From Chrysemys picta bellii (taxonomy: Eukaryota > Chordata > Testudines > Emydidae), in NCBI RefSeq assembly GCF_011386835.1, contig NC_088792.1, positions 39,546,882-39,610,881 of the forward strand: a stretch of 64,000 bases of DNA. The letters run 5' to 3'. A program made the translations under genes and the position numbers. This document shows, in pieces, positions 32,121 through 43,188 of the stretch (its first letter is position 1; every line of letters begins with the position of its first letter). The notes beneath the pieces are model-generated. The model saw only the letters and a program-made list of their open reading frames with translations. It did no database searches and was not told the origin of the DNA.

Positions 32121-33536
32121 TCTCCAGTCTGAATTGAAAAGGAGCTGCCTAGAGACATTTTATTCTTTTTAGTTCTCTCTGCTCCTACTTCTTTGCATTA
32201 ATAGTGTTTTTCCCCTGCCTGCGGAGGCTGGAGACTCAGGATTTAGTCCACAAAATTCTTACTTCATTCAGAAAAATGCATTTACACAAGGTATGTGGCA
32301 ATGAATTGGTTACAGATTTTTTTTTCTTTATGTTCAGCATATAAACTTGGTGAAACCTCGTAGATATTGAATGGTGTCAAAGCGTGAGTGTCATCTTCTT
32401 CCACTTGCTTAATAGTGATGCTTCGAACTGCTGTCATTGGCTACAGCTATAGTAGAATTATTAATTTCATCTGAAGTTCATCTCAAGCCCTTGCAGCAGA
32501 ATAACACACTGACCTTCTAGCAGAAGCTAATCACCTCTGGGGCAACAAAACATAAACAAATAAATTCTCTTAAAAATTATGATTGAGGCCCATAACATTG
32601 TAATGACTTGGCAACTCGCACAGGGTGTGCTTTCCAAACAAAAATAAACCAATGTGTATGCATCTCTTGGGCTCATGAGTAAGTGTATAAATCTCAGACT
32701 AAGTTCTCTGCATTTAATACAAGTTTCAAAGCTGCATGATAAGGTGCAATTCAAAACAAGATACACATGAAGGGCCTAGTTCTCATCCATAGATGCAAAA
32801 GCTGCACTTATAAAACAGAGGTGTTTGCATGAGAATGGGTATTAGCATGCACAATTTCTGCATGCTATATGCACAATTACCAGAGTTGTATGTGCAAGTG
32901 CAATGGGTATGTATGCATTTTCAAATGCACACTTATTACGCCTGAGGGGAAAAAAATTGGGCCAATTACTGCAGCCAGAACTTACGGTTTTTCTGTGCTA
33001 TTACTGGGTATTCCCTCCCTCTAAAATTTCTGATCTTTTGTACCATCCTCATTCTACTGAGGTATTTGCTAACAATGCCCCATACTGAGCTAGAAGGCAG
33101 CCCTTCAGGGGTCAAAGCTAAAACAACTCACAAAGTGTGTATGCTCTGTAATGACTCTCATTTCCCCATAAAAATAGTTTTCATGTTGTGTATTGGCCAA
33201 ATATTAGATTGGATCTTGACTACAAATGTGTGGGCACCTGTGCACTTAGTCAAACATCTGCAGATCGGAGAGATAAACACCAGCAGAGAAATTTGGACAA
33301 TGGAGAACAGAATCTTGATAGAGATTTGTAGTAGGTATTATTGCCTCTAAGGGAAGGCATCTCTGCTTAGTAGAATCTATCCAGAGCAAGTCCATTTGCT
33401 ATAAAAGCGTGGTAAGTTATGAGCCATCTCTCACTCTCAGAATAAGGTAAAGCAGAAGTCCTGCAGTGAAAACTGGTGGCGTGATTTTGGTCATGTTGCC
33501 ATAGAGTTGGTGGGTCGACAGGATGCCCTCCTTACA
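32121..33536. other. Unassigned non-coding DNA
   Basis: No feature supported. Confidence 0.4.
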
Positions 33537-33544
33537 GAGTAGGA

Positions 33545-34372
33545 CGGGGTGGGCAAACTACGGCCCGCGGGCCACATCTGGCCTGCAGGACTGTCCTATC
33601 GGGCCCCCGAACTCCTGGCCTGGGAGGCTAGCCCCCGGCCTCTCCCCTGCTGTTCCCCCTCCCCTGCAGCCTCATCTCGTTCGCTCCACCGCTGGTGCAA
33701 TGCTCTGGGCAGCGGGGCTGTGAGCTCCTGGGGCAGCACAGCTGCAGACCCAGCCTGACCCAGTGATCTGTGCTGTGTGGTGGTGGCGGTGGCGGCAGCA
33801 GAAGCAGCAGCGTGGCCCGGCTCCAGCCGGAAAAGTCCCGATGTAGCGCCGCCAGCCATCCGTGCTCCAGGCAGTGCGGTCAGGGAGCAGGGGGCGTTGG
33901 ATAGAGGGCAGGGGAGTTCAGGGTGGTGGTCAGGGGGCGGGGGCATGGATGGTGGTCGGGGGGAAACAGGTTAAATGGGGGCAGGGGTCCCGGGGGGGGG
34001 CAGTCAGGAAGGAGGGGGGTTGGATGGGACGGCAGGGGGCAGTCAGGGGCAGGGGTTCTGGGCAGTTAGGGGACAGGGAAAAGGGGTGGTTTAATGGGGC
34101 AGGGGTCCCGGGGGCGGGGGGCGTTAGGAATGAGAGGAGGGGTTGGATGGGGCTGTGGGGGCCCGGGGGCAGTCAGGGGACAGGGAGCGAGGGTGTGTGG
34201 CTTGGGCAGGGGTCCCAGAAGGGCTGTCAGGGAACGGGGGGCATTGGATGGGGCAGGAGTCTCGGGGGGGGGGGGGTAGATAGGAGGTGGGGGCTGGCCC
34301 ACGACCCCCTCCCCTCCATACCATTTACAAAACCTGATGTGGCCCTCAGGCCAAAAAGTTTGCCCGCCCCTG
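33545..34372. mobile_element. hAT non-autonomous element with G-rich interior
   Basis: Exact 8-bp duplications GAGTAGGA lie at 33537-33544 and 34373-34380. The inverted ends are CGGGGTGGGCAAACT (left, one base shorter) and CAGGGGCGGGCAAACT (right), followed on both sides by a 'ggccacatc' word. The interior 33870-34290 is a degenerate G-rich minisatellite built on 'gggggcagtcaggg'. The long plus-strand frame through it is compositional. Confidence 0.93.
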
Positions 34373-34467
34373 GAGTAGGAGTTTGTGTCCATCTTGTTAG
34401 CACCCCCGATTCTGATCCTTTGATTGAAATATGGGGAAGGAGAGTGGGGAGAAGGAAAGACAGTGGG

Positions 34468-34708
34468 CAGGGCCGGCTCCAGGCACCAGCTTAACAAGCA
34501 GGTGCTTGGGGCGGCCAAGGGAGAGGGGCGGCACCTGCGGCAATTCGGGGGCGGCAGGTCCCTCACTCACTCTAGGAGTGAAGGACCTGCCGCTGAACTG
34601 CCGCCGCCGATTGCGGCTTTTTTTGTTTTTTTCCCAATTGCTGCCGCCGATCGCGGCTTTTTTTTTTTTTTTTTGCTTGGGGCGGCAGAAATGCTGGAGC
34701 CGGCTCTG
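34468..34708. mobile_element. hAT MITE, 241 bp
   Basis: Exact 8-bp duplications ACAGTGGG lie at 34460-34467 and 34709-34716. The inverted ends are CAGGGCCGGCTCCAG and CAGAGCCGGCTCCAG. The interior has a palindrome around 'tcactctaggagtga' and two copies of 'tgccgccgat(t/c)gcggcttt' followed by T runs. Confidence 0.93.
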
Positions 34709-34876
34709 ACAGTGGGAATGCATGTTACACTGTAATTTACACTGGAGCATAGTGAATGATAAGGTCTCTCAATTCTCTCTTAACCTGAGAGAGCAACACA
34801 CAGTGGGTGATTTTTTCCAAAGATTATGAGGTTACCTCACTCAAAGGACAAGGGGGTAGATGAAAGCAGTCTCTAT

Positions 34877-36131
34877 TAGGGTTACCATTCGTCCGGATTT
34901 ACCCGGACATGTCCTCCTTTTGTGTGCTAAAAATAGCGTCCGGGGGGAATTTGTGAAGCACTCACAATGTCCGGGATTTCCCCCTCCCCCGGCTGGGAGG
35001 GCTGCAGGAAAGTCCCGGGCTGGACTCCAGAGCAGCTTCCTCCTCCCACCCCCCCCTCCCTGCATTCTGAGCCGGCCGGCAGCTCCTCCTCCTGCAGCCC
35101 GCTCCGGCAACCCTGTGCAGGGCCAGGGACCGGGTTTTGTGTTTTGCAGGGGAGCTCAGCCATGTGTCCGGCTGGCACAGAGCCCAACACCCTGTTCTGA
35201 GCAGCAGGGTAAGGGGGGGGCAGGAGAAGGGACAGGGAGGTTCTGGGGGGGCTTTTGGAGGGGAGTGGAGAAAGTTTTGGGCAGTCAGGGTACAGGTAGG
35301 GGGTAGGGTCCTGGGGGGCAGTTGGGGGGGGGTCTTAGGAAGGGGCAGTTAGGGGACAAGGAACAGGGAGTCTTAGGTAGGGGGTGGGGTTCTGGAGGGC
35401 AGTTAGGAGCAGGGGTCCCAGGAGGGGGCAGTCAGGGGACAAGGAGCGGGGGGTAGGGGGCTGGGAGTTCTGGGGGGGAGCTGTCAGGGGGCAGGAGTGG
35501 GGAGAGGGATCGGAGCAGTCAGGGGACAGGGAGCAGAGGGGTTTAGATGGGTTGGGAGTTCTGGGGGGGCTGTCGGGGCAGGAGTGTGGAGAGGGATCGG
35601 AGCAGTCAGGGGACAGGGAGCAGAGGGGTTTAGATGGGTTGGGAGTTCTGGGGGGGCTGTCAGGGGGCAGGAGTGTGGAGAGGGATCGGAGCAGTCAGGG
35701 GACAGGGAGCAGAGGGGTTTAGATGGGTTGGGAGTTCTGGGGGGGCTGTCAGGGGGCAGGAGTGTGGAGAGGGATCGGAGCAGTCAGGGGACAGGGAGCA
35801 GAGGGGTTTAGATGTGTTGGGAGTTCTGGGGGGGGCTGTCAGGGGGTGGGGAGTGGTTGGATGGGGCGTGGGAGTCCCAGGGGTCTGTCTGGGGGTGGGG
35901 GTGTGGATAAGGGTTGGGGCAGTCAGGGGACAAGAGGCAAGGAGGCTTAGATAGGGAGTGGAGTCCCGGGGGGCAGTTAGGGGCAGGGGTCCCAGGAGGG
36001 GGCAGTCAGGGGACAAGGAACGGGGGGAGGGTTGGGGGTTCTGGGGGGGCGGGAAGTGGGAGGGGCAGGGGCGGGGCTAGGGCGGGGCTCCTCCCGTCCT
36101 CTTTTTTGCTTGCTGAAATATGGTAACCCTA
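34877..36131. mobile_element. hAT non-autonomous element with 89-bp minisatellite
   Basis: Exact 8-bp duplications GTCTCTAT lie at 34869-34876 and 36132-36139. The inverted ends start TAGGGTTACCAT on both sides. The interior 35200-36060 is G-rich and contains the array at 35467-35900. Open frames through it on both strands are low-complexity artefacts. Confidence 0.93.
35467..35900. repeat. 89-bp tandem repeat, 4-5 copies
   Basis: The unit start 'gttctgggggg' occurs at 35467, 35558, 35645, 35734 and 35823, at spacings of 87-91 bp. Each unit carries 'gtggagagggatcggagcag' and 'gcagaggggtttagat'. The copies are nearly identical, and the flanking sequence is a degenerate version of the same words. 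Confidence 0.92.
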
Positions 36132-36324
36132 GTCTCTATGCAAGGTGGCTGTATCAGACTAAGGGGTGTGTGTGTCTGCTTCCTCTAGCAGAACTAATTC
36201 CAGATCCCCAGCATCAGAATTACACAGAGGCTCTGCCTAGTAGAAGGGGTTTATATCAGACGTGGATTGCCCTCCATCTTGTATTTAAATCAGACGTGCC
36301 CTGCCACAGACAGCAGCCCCAAGA

Positions 36325-36470
36325 TGATTAAAATTATTTGTACTGTCATAGCATTTAGGAGCTTCAGTTATGAACCAGGACCCCATTGTCTAAGGTGCAG
36401 TATGAACATAGAACAAAAAGACAGCCCTTGCCCCAAAGATGGTAAGTTTCTTAAAAAAACCCAAACAGAT
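36325..36470 (+). repeat. Dispersed repeat family, copy 3 of 3
   Basis: 'aaccaggaccccattgtc', 'gaacatagaacaaaaagaca' and 'gcccttgccccaaag' line up with 22425-22720 and 24800-25030. Truncated on the right. Confidence 0.65.
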
Positions 36471-37196
36471 CAGGAAAGGAAAGTAGAGAAATGGAGTAAA
36501 TGAAATGACCAAAGTTTAATTTAGAGTGTATCTTCCATCCTGCTTTCCCATCACCCAAACAGAATACACGTAGTACAATGGAGGAGAAGAAAGAATATAG
36601 TTCTATGGGATAGCCCTTCTAGCAAAATCCTGTAGAATTTAATAGGAATAAAATCAATAGAGTTTTGAAGTAATTTAATAGAGATCTGTAGATACCACTT
36701 GAGATACTCATAGAATTAAATAGAGAATGTCTCTTTTCTACAGGCTTTTCAACAATCTAATAGAAATCTACATTTGTGATATAATTTTCTATTATATTCT
36801 ATAGGACTTTTCCATAAAGGAAGAAGCATTTTTGGCCTTTCTGTCAGTATGTTACAAAGTATATTAAAATGAATATAGTGTTTACAGCATATTGGGTAGT
36901 ACCAGAGCTCTGCTGTATGGAACTAATAAGCCTAACATGTGCAATTAGTTATTATTAAACTCCTGTCCAGTTTAATGCTCAGGTTTGGAACAGAGAAATA
37001 ACATGACAGGATACTGCTGCATTTGAGGAAACAAGGCAATGTAGGCTCAGACTAGTTTCATGTTTCAGAATGCTGTAGAGAACAAGGCTAAAATAATATG
37101 TAAATGACTTTGGAAAATTGTTTTAAAAATTAAGGGGTAAAATTTTGAAAAGTACTTAAATGACTTAGTAGTTAAAGACCCATTTTCAGAAGTGAC
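36471..37196. other. Unassigned AT-rich DNA
   Basis: 36600-36820 has a repetitive rhythm of 'aatagaa/aatagag' words, as if derived from an old AT-rich tandem repeat. No gene. Confidence 0.35.
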
Positions 37197-37199
37197 TTA

Positions 37200-37465
37200 G
37201 GCCTGGTCAAACAGTAGAAAAGCTCTATTGTTTAGGAGTGTGGTTTTTTTAAACAATATTTATACCAGTATAAGCCCTAGTGTAGGCAGGGTTATACCTG
37301 TATAAAGGTGCTTATACTGGTACAGCCTATTTTGCTACCCAAATTGTAATTAGCTATACCAGTACAAGCAGGTTTATATTGATAAAACTGCATTCACAGA
37401 GGAGGTTGTGGCTTTAATTATACTGGCATAGGTAAAACAGCAAAACTTTCTAGCATAGGCAAGTC
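37200..37465. mobile_element. PIF/Harbinger MITE, 266 bp
   Basis: Exact TTA duplications lie at 37197-37199 and 37466-37468. Its left end is GGCCTGGTCAAACAGTAGAA and its right end, inverted, is GACTTGCCTATGCTAGAAAG. The interior repeats 'taccagtataag' in both orientations. No coding. Confidence 0.75.
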
Positions 37466-37554
37466 TTAGGCACTTAGGGGCCTAAGGCCCATTGACTTTC
37501 AGACTTAGGCTTCTAAGCACGTAAGACACTTGTAATAAATTATACCCAAGGGCT

Positions 37555-37702
37555 AGATTCTGGATGCTATTGTGTAGATGCATAAATTGGGATAGTGGGA
37601 TAAAGTCCTTTTTATTCAGGAATAGTGTCCCCGTGGGACTAGCTATAGTGGAATAGTTCCACTGCTGCTATGCTTTTCAATTTCCCATGTAGACAAGCCA
37701 TA
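37555..37702. mobile_element. Probable PIF-type MITE remnant
   Basis: The right end reads 'catgtagacaagcc', which inverted is GGCTTGTCTACATG, close to the ends of the other PIF MITEs. The left end is degenerate and no duplication was found. Confidence 0.4.
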
Positions 37703-38113
37703 AAGGCCAGATTCGTTGGGAATGGAAACACATGTGCTGCCAACCTTATCTTTTAGGCACTTCTATGTACCCCAATTATTTATTTTATCATTTTTTCCTA
37801 TTTATTTGTTGCATCAGCCCCTGGGTGGCAGGAATTTCCAAATATGAGAGAGAGAGAATGGTCCCTGCCCTGCAGTTACACATCTAATTTATGTTCTGTG
37901 CTCTCAAAACTAGAGACTATGAACAATAAAATGCTCTGAGAAAAATTGCTCTGGATCTGGACTTAAAAATTGCTATGACAAATGCAGTCCAGCTGAGCTA
38001 TAAACCTTTCTAAATGTATGATGTTAATTGGAAAGAAGCCTCAGTCTTAAATTAAATAGATAGTTGCTGGCAGGCACTATGGCAGTGAAATGCAGAAAAA
38101 ATATTGAGGGATG

Positions 38114-39492
38114 TGTGACTACAAAGATACAATCCAGACCAGGGGGGCCTGTGTCACTCCTGCCCTGTAACCTGAGGTTTCTTGCAATGCTTTGCTGTTT
38201 TAGTCTCCAACCTGGACTGCTCACAACTAGCCACCAGCATGCAGGCCACTCCCAGATGTTTGTGTAACTGCAACCTGCAATAACATCCTGGTTCTCACCA
38301 GATTTGGTGTTATTGCAGAGTGACTCCAATACATTCCCAGTCCTAGATTTCCTCCAGAAATGTATGTTGTATACTGCCCAGCCTTCTCCTGGACAGTCCA
38401 AATATATTAAGTCTGTTATTCCTTTAATGAAATAATATACCAGGTTATTACCTTGAATTCAGGGTACATCTACACTACCGGGGGGAGTCGATTTAAGATA
38501 CGCAAATTCAGCTACGTGAATAGCGTAGCTGAATTCGACGTATTGCAGCCGACTTACCCCGTTGTGAGGACGGCAGCAAAATCGACTTCTGCGGCTTTTT
38601 GTCGGCGGCGCTTACTACCACCTCCGCTGGTGGAGTTAGAGCGCCGATTCGGGGATCGATTGTCACGTCCCGATGGGACGCGATAAATCGATCCCCGAGA
38701 GGTCAATTTCTACCCGCCGATTCAGGCGGGTAGTATAGACCTAGCCTCAGTTACCCAGGCACTTAAATTTAAACACACTGGATTAGATAAAACAATAAAA
38801 TTAGTTTAACTACAAAGAGATTTTAAGAGATTTACAAGTAATGATGCAGAAAAGCCAGAAATGGTTACAAGAAAAATAAAGAGAAAATACTTCTGAGTGC
38901 CCAATTTAACAAATGATATTAGATTCAAGCAAAAATTTTCACCACATTTCCAGCAAGATTACTGACCAAACTCTTCAGGTCAGGATTTCCCCTCCCCCAG
39001 TCCAATGACTGTTTCCTTTTTTCCCACTCAGGTGCTGAGAATATGATGGAAAGGCAGAGAGAGAGAGACAAGGTGTTTTGTGTTTGCCCTTCCTTTTTAT
39101 AGTTTCAGCCCCCCTTCAGCTGAGAGCCAGGAGACAGAGTCTATGTGGAAGGATGTTCCTTGTGGAGGTTTTTTCCTGGTAGTTTGAGCTTTTTTATTTA
39201 CCCTTCCTGTTTGACTCTGTTTACTGATTCAATTCAAATTAAGGCAAGCACACATTCCTTTGTTTAGGACACACCTATTTGCTGAATCCTGCCTGGGCAG
39301 GGCTGTGGGGTTTGGAACATGTTAATAACATCATACAGGGGAATCTTATAACTTCACATACAATGCTGCCACACACATTTTATCAGGACCAGCAAATTAT
39401 GAATTTTCAAATGATACCTTACAAGGCATGCCTTGTACAAAGATTATTAAAATAGTATGTAGGGCGTGAATACAGGGTTGTATTCCATCACA
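38114..39492 (-). mobile_element. Solo LTR with nested MITE
   Basis: Exact 5-bp duplications GGATG lie at 38109-38113 and 39493-39497. The termini are TGTGACTAC at the left and CCATCACA at the right, so both ends fit the TGTGA...TCACA class. The length without the MITE and its duplicated site is about 1091 bp. The minus orientation is inferred from resemblance of its 39492 end to an LTR start, so it is less sure than the boundaries. Confidence 0.85.
38462..38746. mobile_element. PIF/Harbinger MITE, 285 bp, nested in LTR
   Basis: TCA duplications lie at 38459-38461 and 38747-38749. The inverted ends are GGGTACATCTACACTACC and GGCTAGGTCTATACTACC. The interior is rich in palindromes ('cagctacgtgaatagcgtag'; 'gggatcgatt' with 'aatcgatccc'). 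The CpG content is high compared with its surroundings, suggesting a young copy. Confidence 0.92.
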
Positions 39493-39497
39493 GGATG

Positions 39498-40230
39498 CAA
39501 ATATTATGTTTGTCTTTAATATCCCATAGCTGCAATTAACTGATGATTTTCCTGTCTTCATTGTTTCTTTGAAAATAAAGAAAAGAGGAGGAGCCAGCTG
39601 CCAAGAACCCCTATTAACCAGGAGATCAACCTCCCCTTCAGAAAGATGTCAGCGGGAAGGCGACAATCTCCCCAGAACTTAATAAGCTGCTTTTCACCTC
39701 TGTTGCTGTTTATTAACTCTGATGTTAGTTGCAAAAGACTCAGAGTAATTGATGGTTGAAGGCTCCCTTATTTCACCCAAGACCTGGCCATGTGGTGTCA
39801 CCACTGCTGGAGGGATTTAACCCCTCTCTAGTGCCCACTGTTGCTTCTGTCTGAAGGAAACTTCAGCCTCTTGTTTTGTGGGGAAGGAAACTTTTCCTAA
39901 ACTCTCACTGAATATGGGCTAGTAGGTATTTGTCCCTGTGGTAAAACCCTGTTTGTTAATAGTAATACCTAGTTCTTAGCCGATGATCTCAAAGCATTTT
40001 GTAAGGGAGGCAACTGTCCTTATCCCAGTTTTAACAATGGGGAGACTGAGGTGCCGACACGTGATCTGACTCACTCCTGGCTACCTACAGGCCACATCAC
40101 TGATTCTGTTTTCTAGTGTTGTTAGCTGAGATATAGGTGTTTTAAATTACGTTTTGGTTGTTCTTCTGGAAGGCCTTATGATCTGAGAATATTTAGTTTT
40201 GTTTTCTCCTAGGCTGCAACCCATTTATAA
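39498..40230. other. Unassigned non-coding DNA
   Basis: A MIR-like tail may lie at 39960-40130 ('tcttatcccag.tttaacaatggggagactgaggtgcc'). Nothing else. Confidence 0.35.
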
Positions 40231-40242
40231 CAATTCAGGGTA

Positions 40243-40325
40243 AAAAGGAACAGAGGGTCCTGTGGCACCTTTGAGACTAACAGAAGTATTGGGAGCATAA
40301 GCTTTCGTGAGTAAGAACCTCACCT
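40243..40325 (-). mobile_element. 83-bp retrotransposed tail, Penelope-like
   Basis: Bounded by an exact 12-bp duplication caattcagggta (40231-40242 and 40326-40337). On the minus strand it reads a hairpin GTGAG-loop-CTCAC, then GAAA, a mini-hairpin GC-TTAT-GC and TC, followed by 'tctgttagtctcaaaggtgc' and a short pyrimidine/T-rich end. The order hairpin-GAAA-short hairpin-UH is that of the 3' half of a hammerhead ribozyme. Penelope-like elements are known to carry hammerheads. The CUGANGA box would lie just beyond the 5' end and is not there. Confidence 0.7.
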
Positions 40326-40337
40326 CAATTCAGGGTA

Positions 40338-40861
40338 GTAAATGCTAAATGGTGAGCAGGTAACTTCCCTGTCTGCTATCTTCTTTATTTTAGTGTATAG
40401 TAGTAGAATTGATAACATCTAGCTCGGTATGGAGTTAGCATGCCCAGAATTAGTACAAAAGAAAATATATCTAGTAACTTGGATGATGTGAGTAGCCTGG
40501 GTGAGGCACTAATGGATTGTTCCTTACAAATAGAGCTGGTCAGAAAATAGTTTTCTGTTGGAAAATGAAGTTTCATCAAAATAAAACTGTTTTGCAGGAA
40601 TATGACAATTTCAAAAAAAAAATTTCAATGAAAATATTGGATTAATTCAAAATCAAAATGGAGTATTTTCATGTCAGCTTTGTATCTGTTCCAACTTTGT
40701 TTCTTTTTGTCTCATTTTGACTTAATGTGGAAAAATTCTATTTCGGTATAGCGGGACAGTCTTGTCACATGTTGCCCTGTGTGCTCTTGCATTGGACGAA
40801 TGCACTTTTTTCCCCCTTCAAATTTGGTTCTATTTTCCCACCAGAAGTCAGTGTGAGTAGA
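40338..40861. other. Unassigned AT-rich DNA
   Basis: No feature supported. Confidence 0.35.
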
Positions 40862-41390
40862 TTAATAGATTCATAGATTCTAGGACTGGAAGGGACCTCG
40901 AGAGGTCATCGAGTCCAGTCCCCTGCCCACATGGCAGGACCAAATACTGTCTAGACCATCCCTGATAGACATTTATCTAACCTACTCTTAAATATCTCCA
41001 GAGATGGAGATTCCACAACCTCCCTAGGCAATTTATTCCAGTGTTTAACCACCCTGACAGTTAGGAACTTTTTCCTAATGTCCAACCTAGACCTCCCTTG
41101 CTGTAGTTTAAACCCACTGCTTCTTGTTCTATCCTTAGAGGCTAAGGTGAACAAGTTTTCTCCCTCCTCCTTATGACACCCTTTTAAATACCTGAAAACT
41201 GCTATCATGTCCCCTCTCAGTCTTCTCTTTTCCAAACTAAACAAACCCAGTTCTTTCAGCCTTCCTTCATAGGTCATGTTCTCAAGACCTTTAATCATTC
41301 TTGTTGCTCTTCTCTGGACCCTTTCCAATTTCTCCACATGTTTTTTAAAATGCGGTGCCCAGAACTGGACACAATACTCCAGCTAGTAGT
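40862..41390 (-). mobile_element. CR1 LINE, ORF2 C-terminus and 3' end
   Basis: An unbroken 128-residue minus-strand frame (41337-40951) carries [37 protein letters not shown] and [12 protein letters not shown]. These are the conserved CR1 ORF2 C-terminus. A short 3' UTR follows, ending in the CR1 tail (complement of 'attcatagattctagg') at about 40866. It is the youngest-looking CR1 copy in the window and is 5'-truncated at about 41390. Confidence 0.95.
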
Positions 41391-42900
41391 AGTCCTTTGT
41401 TGGTGGCCGGGCTCATTCTTTGTGATTGAGATTGCATGACTGTCTACCTGCATCTTTGGTGGGAGGGAGCAGGGCTTCCCAGCAGAAAGTAGCATGTGTG
41501 TCTCAGACCCTCACAACTGCTGGGTGCGGCTGTGAAGCAGGACACATTCACTGATTTCACCTCACAAAGCCTACCCCTGTGGGGGTGGTGCACAGCTTCT
41601 CCCCATCCCCCGAGACTCTGATTAGCAGGGGGAGGGGAGGGAGCCAACCCCTTCAGTTCCTGACAGACTATCAATGCCTGTTGTGGGGGTGGGATGGCTG
41701 TGAATGTTTGGGAGGCTGCAAGCAATTGGCTAGGGAATATCTGACTCCTATTGGAGCAGACAGACATCATGCTGGAAAGCCCACTGGAGAACTGAACTCA
41801 ATTGGCTTGTGTGTGGGGGGGTGTCCACAAGCTTGTGGCTGTGGCTGAACCAATGGCTAACAGAGGGATGGGTGCTAGGAGGAGCCCCAGCAGAGAAGTG
41901 AGCCTTTCTCAGTTTGAGAAGCCCCAGCACCACAGCTGGAGAAGGTGGGAGAGAGCCCAGCTGGGCACAAAGAGGACAGCCAGGCGGACTTGGCACCCAC
42001 CACAGCCAGCCCAGAGCCATGCAGCAGAACTGAGAAGCAGCATCCCAAGTTGGCAGTGCACCCCAGCTCCAGAACTCACTGATCTCAGGAGCAGGGGCTG
42101 CTGGCAAATTGGTTCTGCCTAGAGAGCACTGACTTGTCTATCTAGGCATACAGTGCTAGGTACACTGTATTAATTTACTGGGGTCTGCCCCTGGATTTCC
42201 CTTGGTATTGCCTGCGGTTTCTGTAACTGATATGAGGAGTCTATTTATTTTTTTATGCTGCTCCCACCACAAGTAATGTTGCACCATCCCTTTCCCAGCA
42301 CCTGTCTGAAAGCTGTGAGAGTGGAACCAGGAGACCCCACTGTGAGACTGCTTGGAAACAGCATGCTTCTGTGGAGATGCTAATGTGGAAGCTCTACACA
42401 ATGAATCAGGCCAGGAAAGCCGGGCACAAGGACGAGCTGGGTCTCTGTTGGGCATGCACCGATGCCCTTCCATGTTGGCAGCAGAATGTTACCCTCCTCC
42501 AAAGTTTTCCATCTCACCCATCCTTTTTGTAGGCTTTAGTTTGAATCCAGAGTCTATAGGTCTTGCTGTGTCACGCTGCCTCCAGGTTTGGTGATTGATC
42601 ACCTGTCAATTGCAGACATGACTTTCAGCCTGGGACCGGGCTTTGATCTTCCTTCTATTGTACCTTTTCTTTTTAGGGTGGATTCTTCTTACTTTGTTAG
42701 GGCTCTTGTCTGCATCTTCAGCCATTGGTGTTTGAACTCTATTTAATCAGGACAGGCTGGGGCTGGAGGTTGATTCCATCATCCATACATACCTCATTCA
42801 CACATCTAAACTAAACTAATAAGATTAACAGCAGGGTTTGCAAAAATGAAGGTTGCAGCAAGCCCTTACAAAATGGAGTAAGCGTTTTAAAATGGGGTTT
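41391..42900. other. Unassigned non-coding DNA
   Basis: Several short frames (for example 41802-42122 and 42156-42473) lack domains and overlap on both strands. No splice-flanked exon that I can support. Confidence 0.35.
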
Positions 42901-42910
42901 GAATTACAAT

Positions 42911-43025
42911 ATGGCAAACAGTGAACAGAAGTTACAATATAGACAAGTATAATGGATGGCAAACAGTGAACAGAAGTTACACTGTAGGCAAGTGTAATAA
43001 ATGGTGAACAGAAATTACAATACTG
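42911..43025. repeat. 45-bp tandem repeat, about 2.5 copies
   Basis: Units start at 42911, 42956 and 43001 with 'atggcaaacagtgaacagaa', the last one shortened. An inverted repeat, 'ttttatgaatgaa' (43157-43169) with its exact complement at 43176-43188, lies about 130 bp downstream. Confidence 0.8.
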
Positions 43026-43188
43026 AAACAGTGCAAGTCTTAGTGATTTAAGCAGGAATTGGATTGATAGTGAAACTTACAAAGGCAGCTGACTGAACAG
43101 CTATGGCTCTTAACAAGCATCTTAACTGTTAATTAGCCAGTTATTGGGGTAACCGGTTTTATGAATGAATATTGTTTCATTCATAAAA

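Noticed and set aside
33862..36126. Gly/Arg-rich open frames of 100-210 codons
   Set aside because: Products of the G-rich minisatellite inside hAT elements, open in several frames at once.
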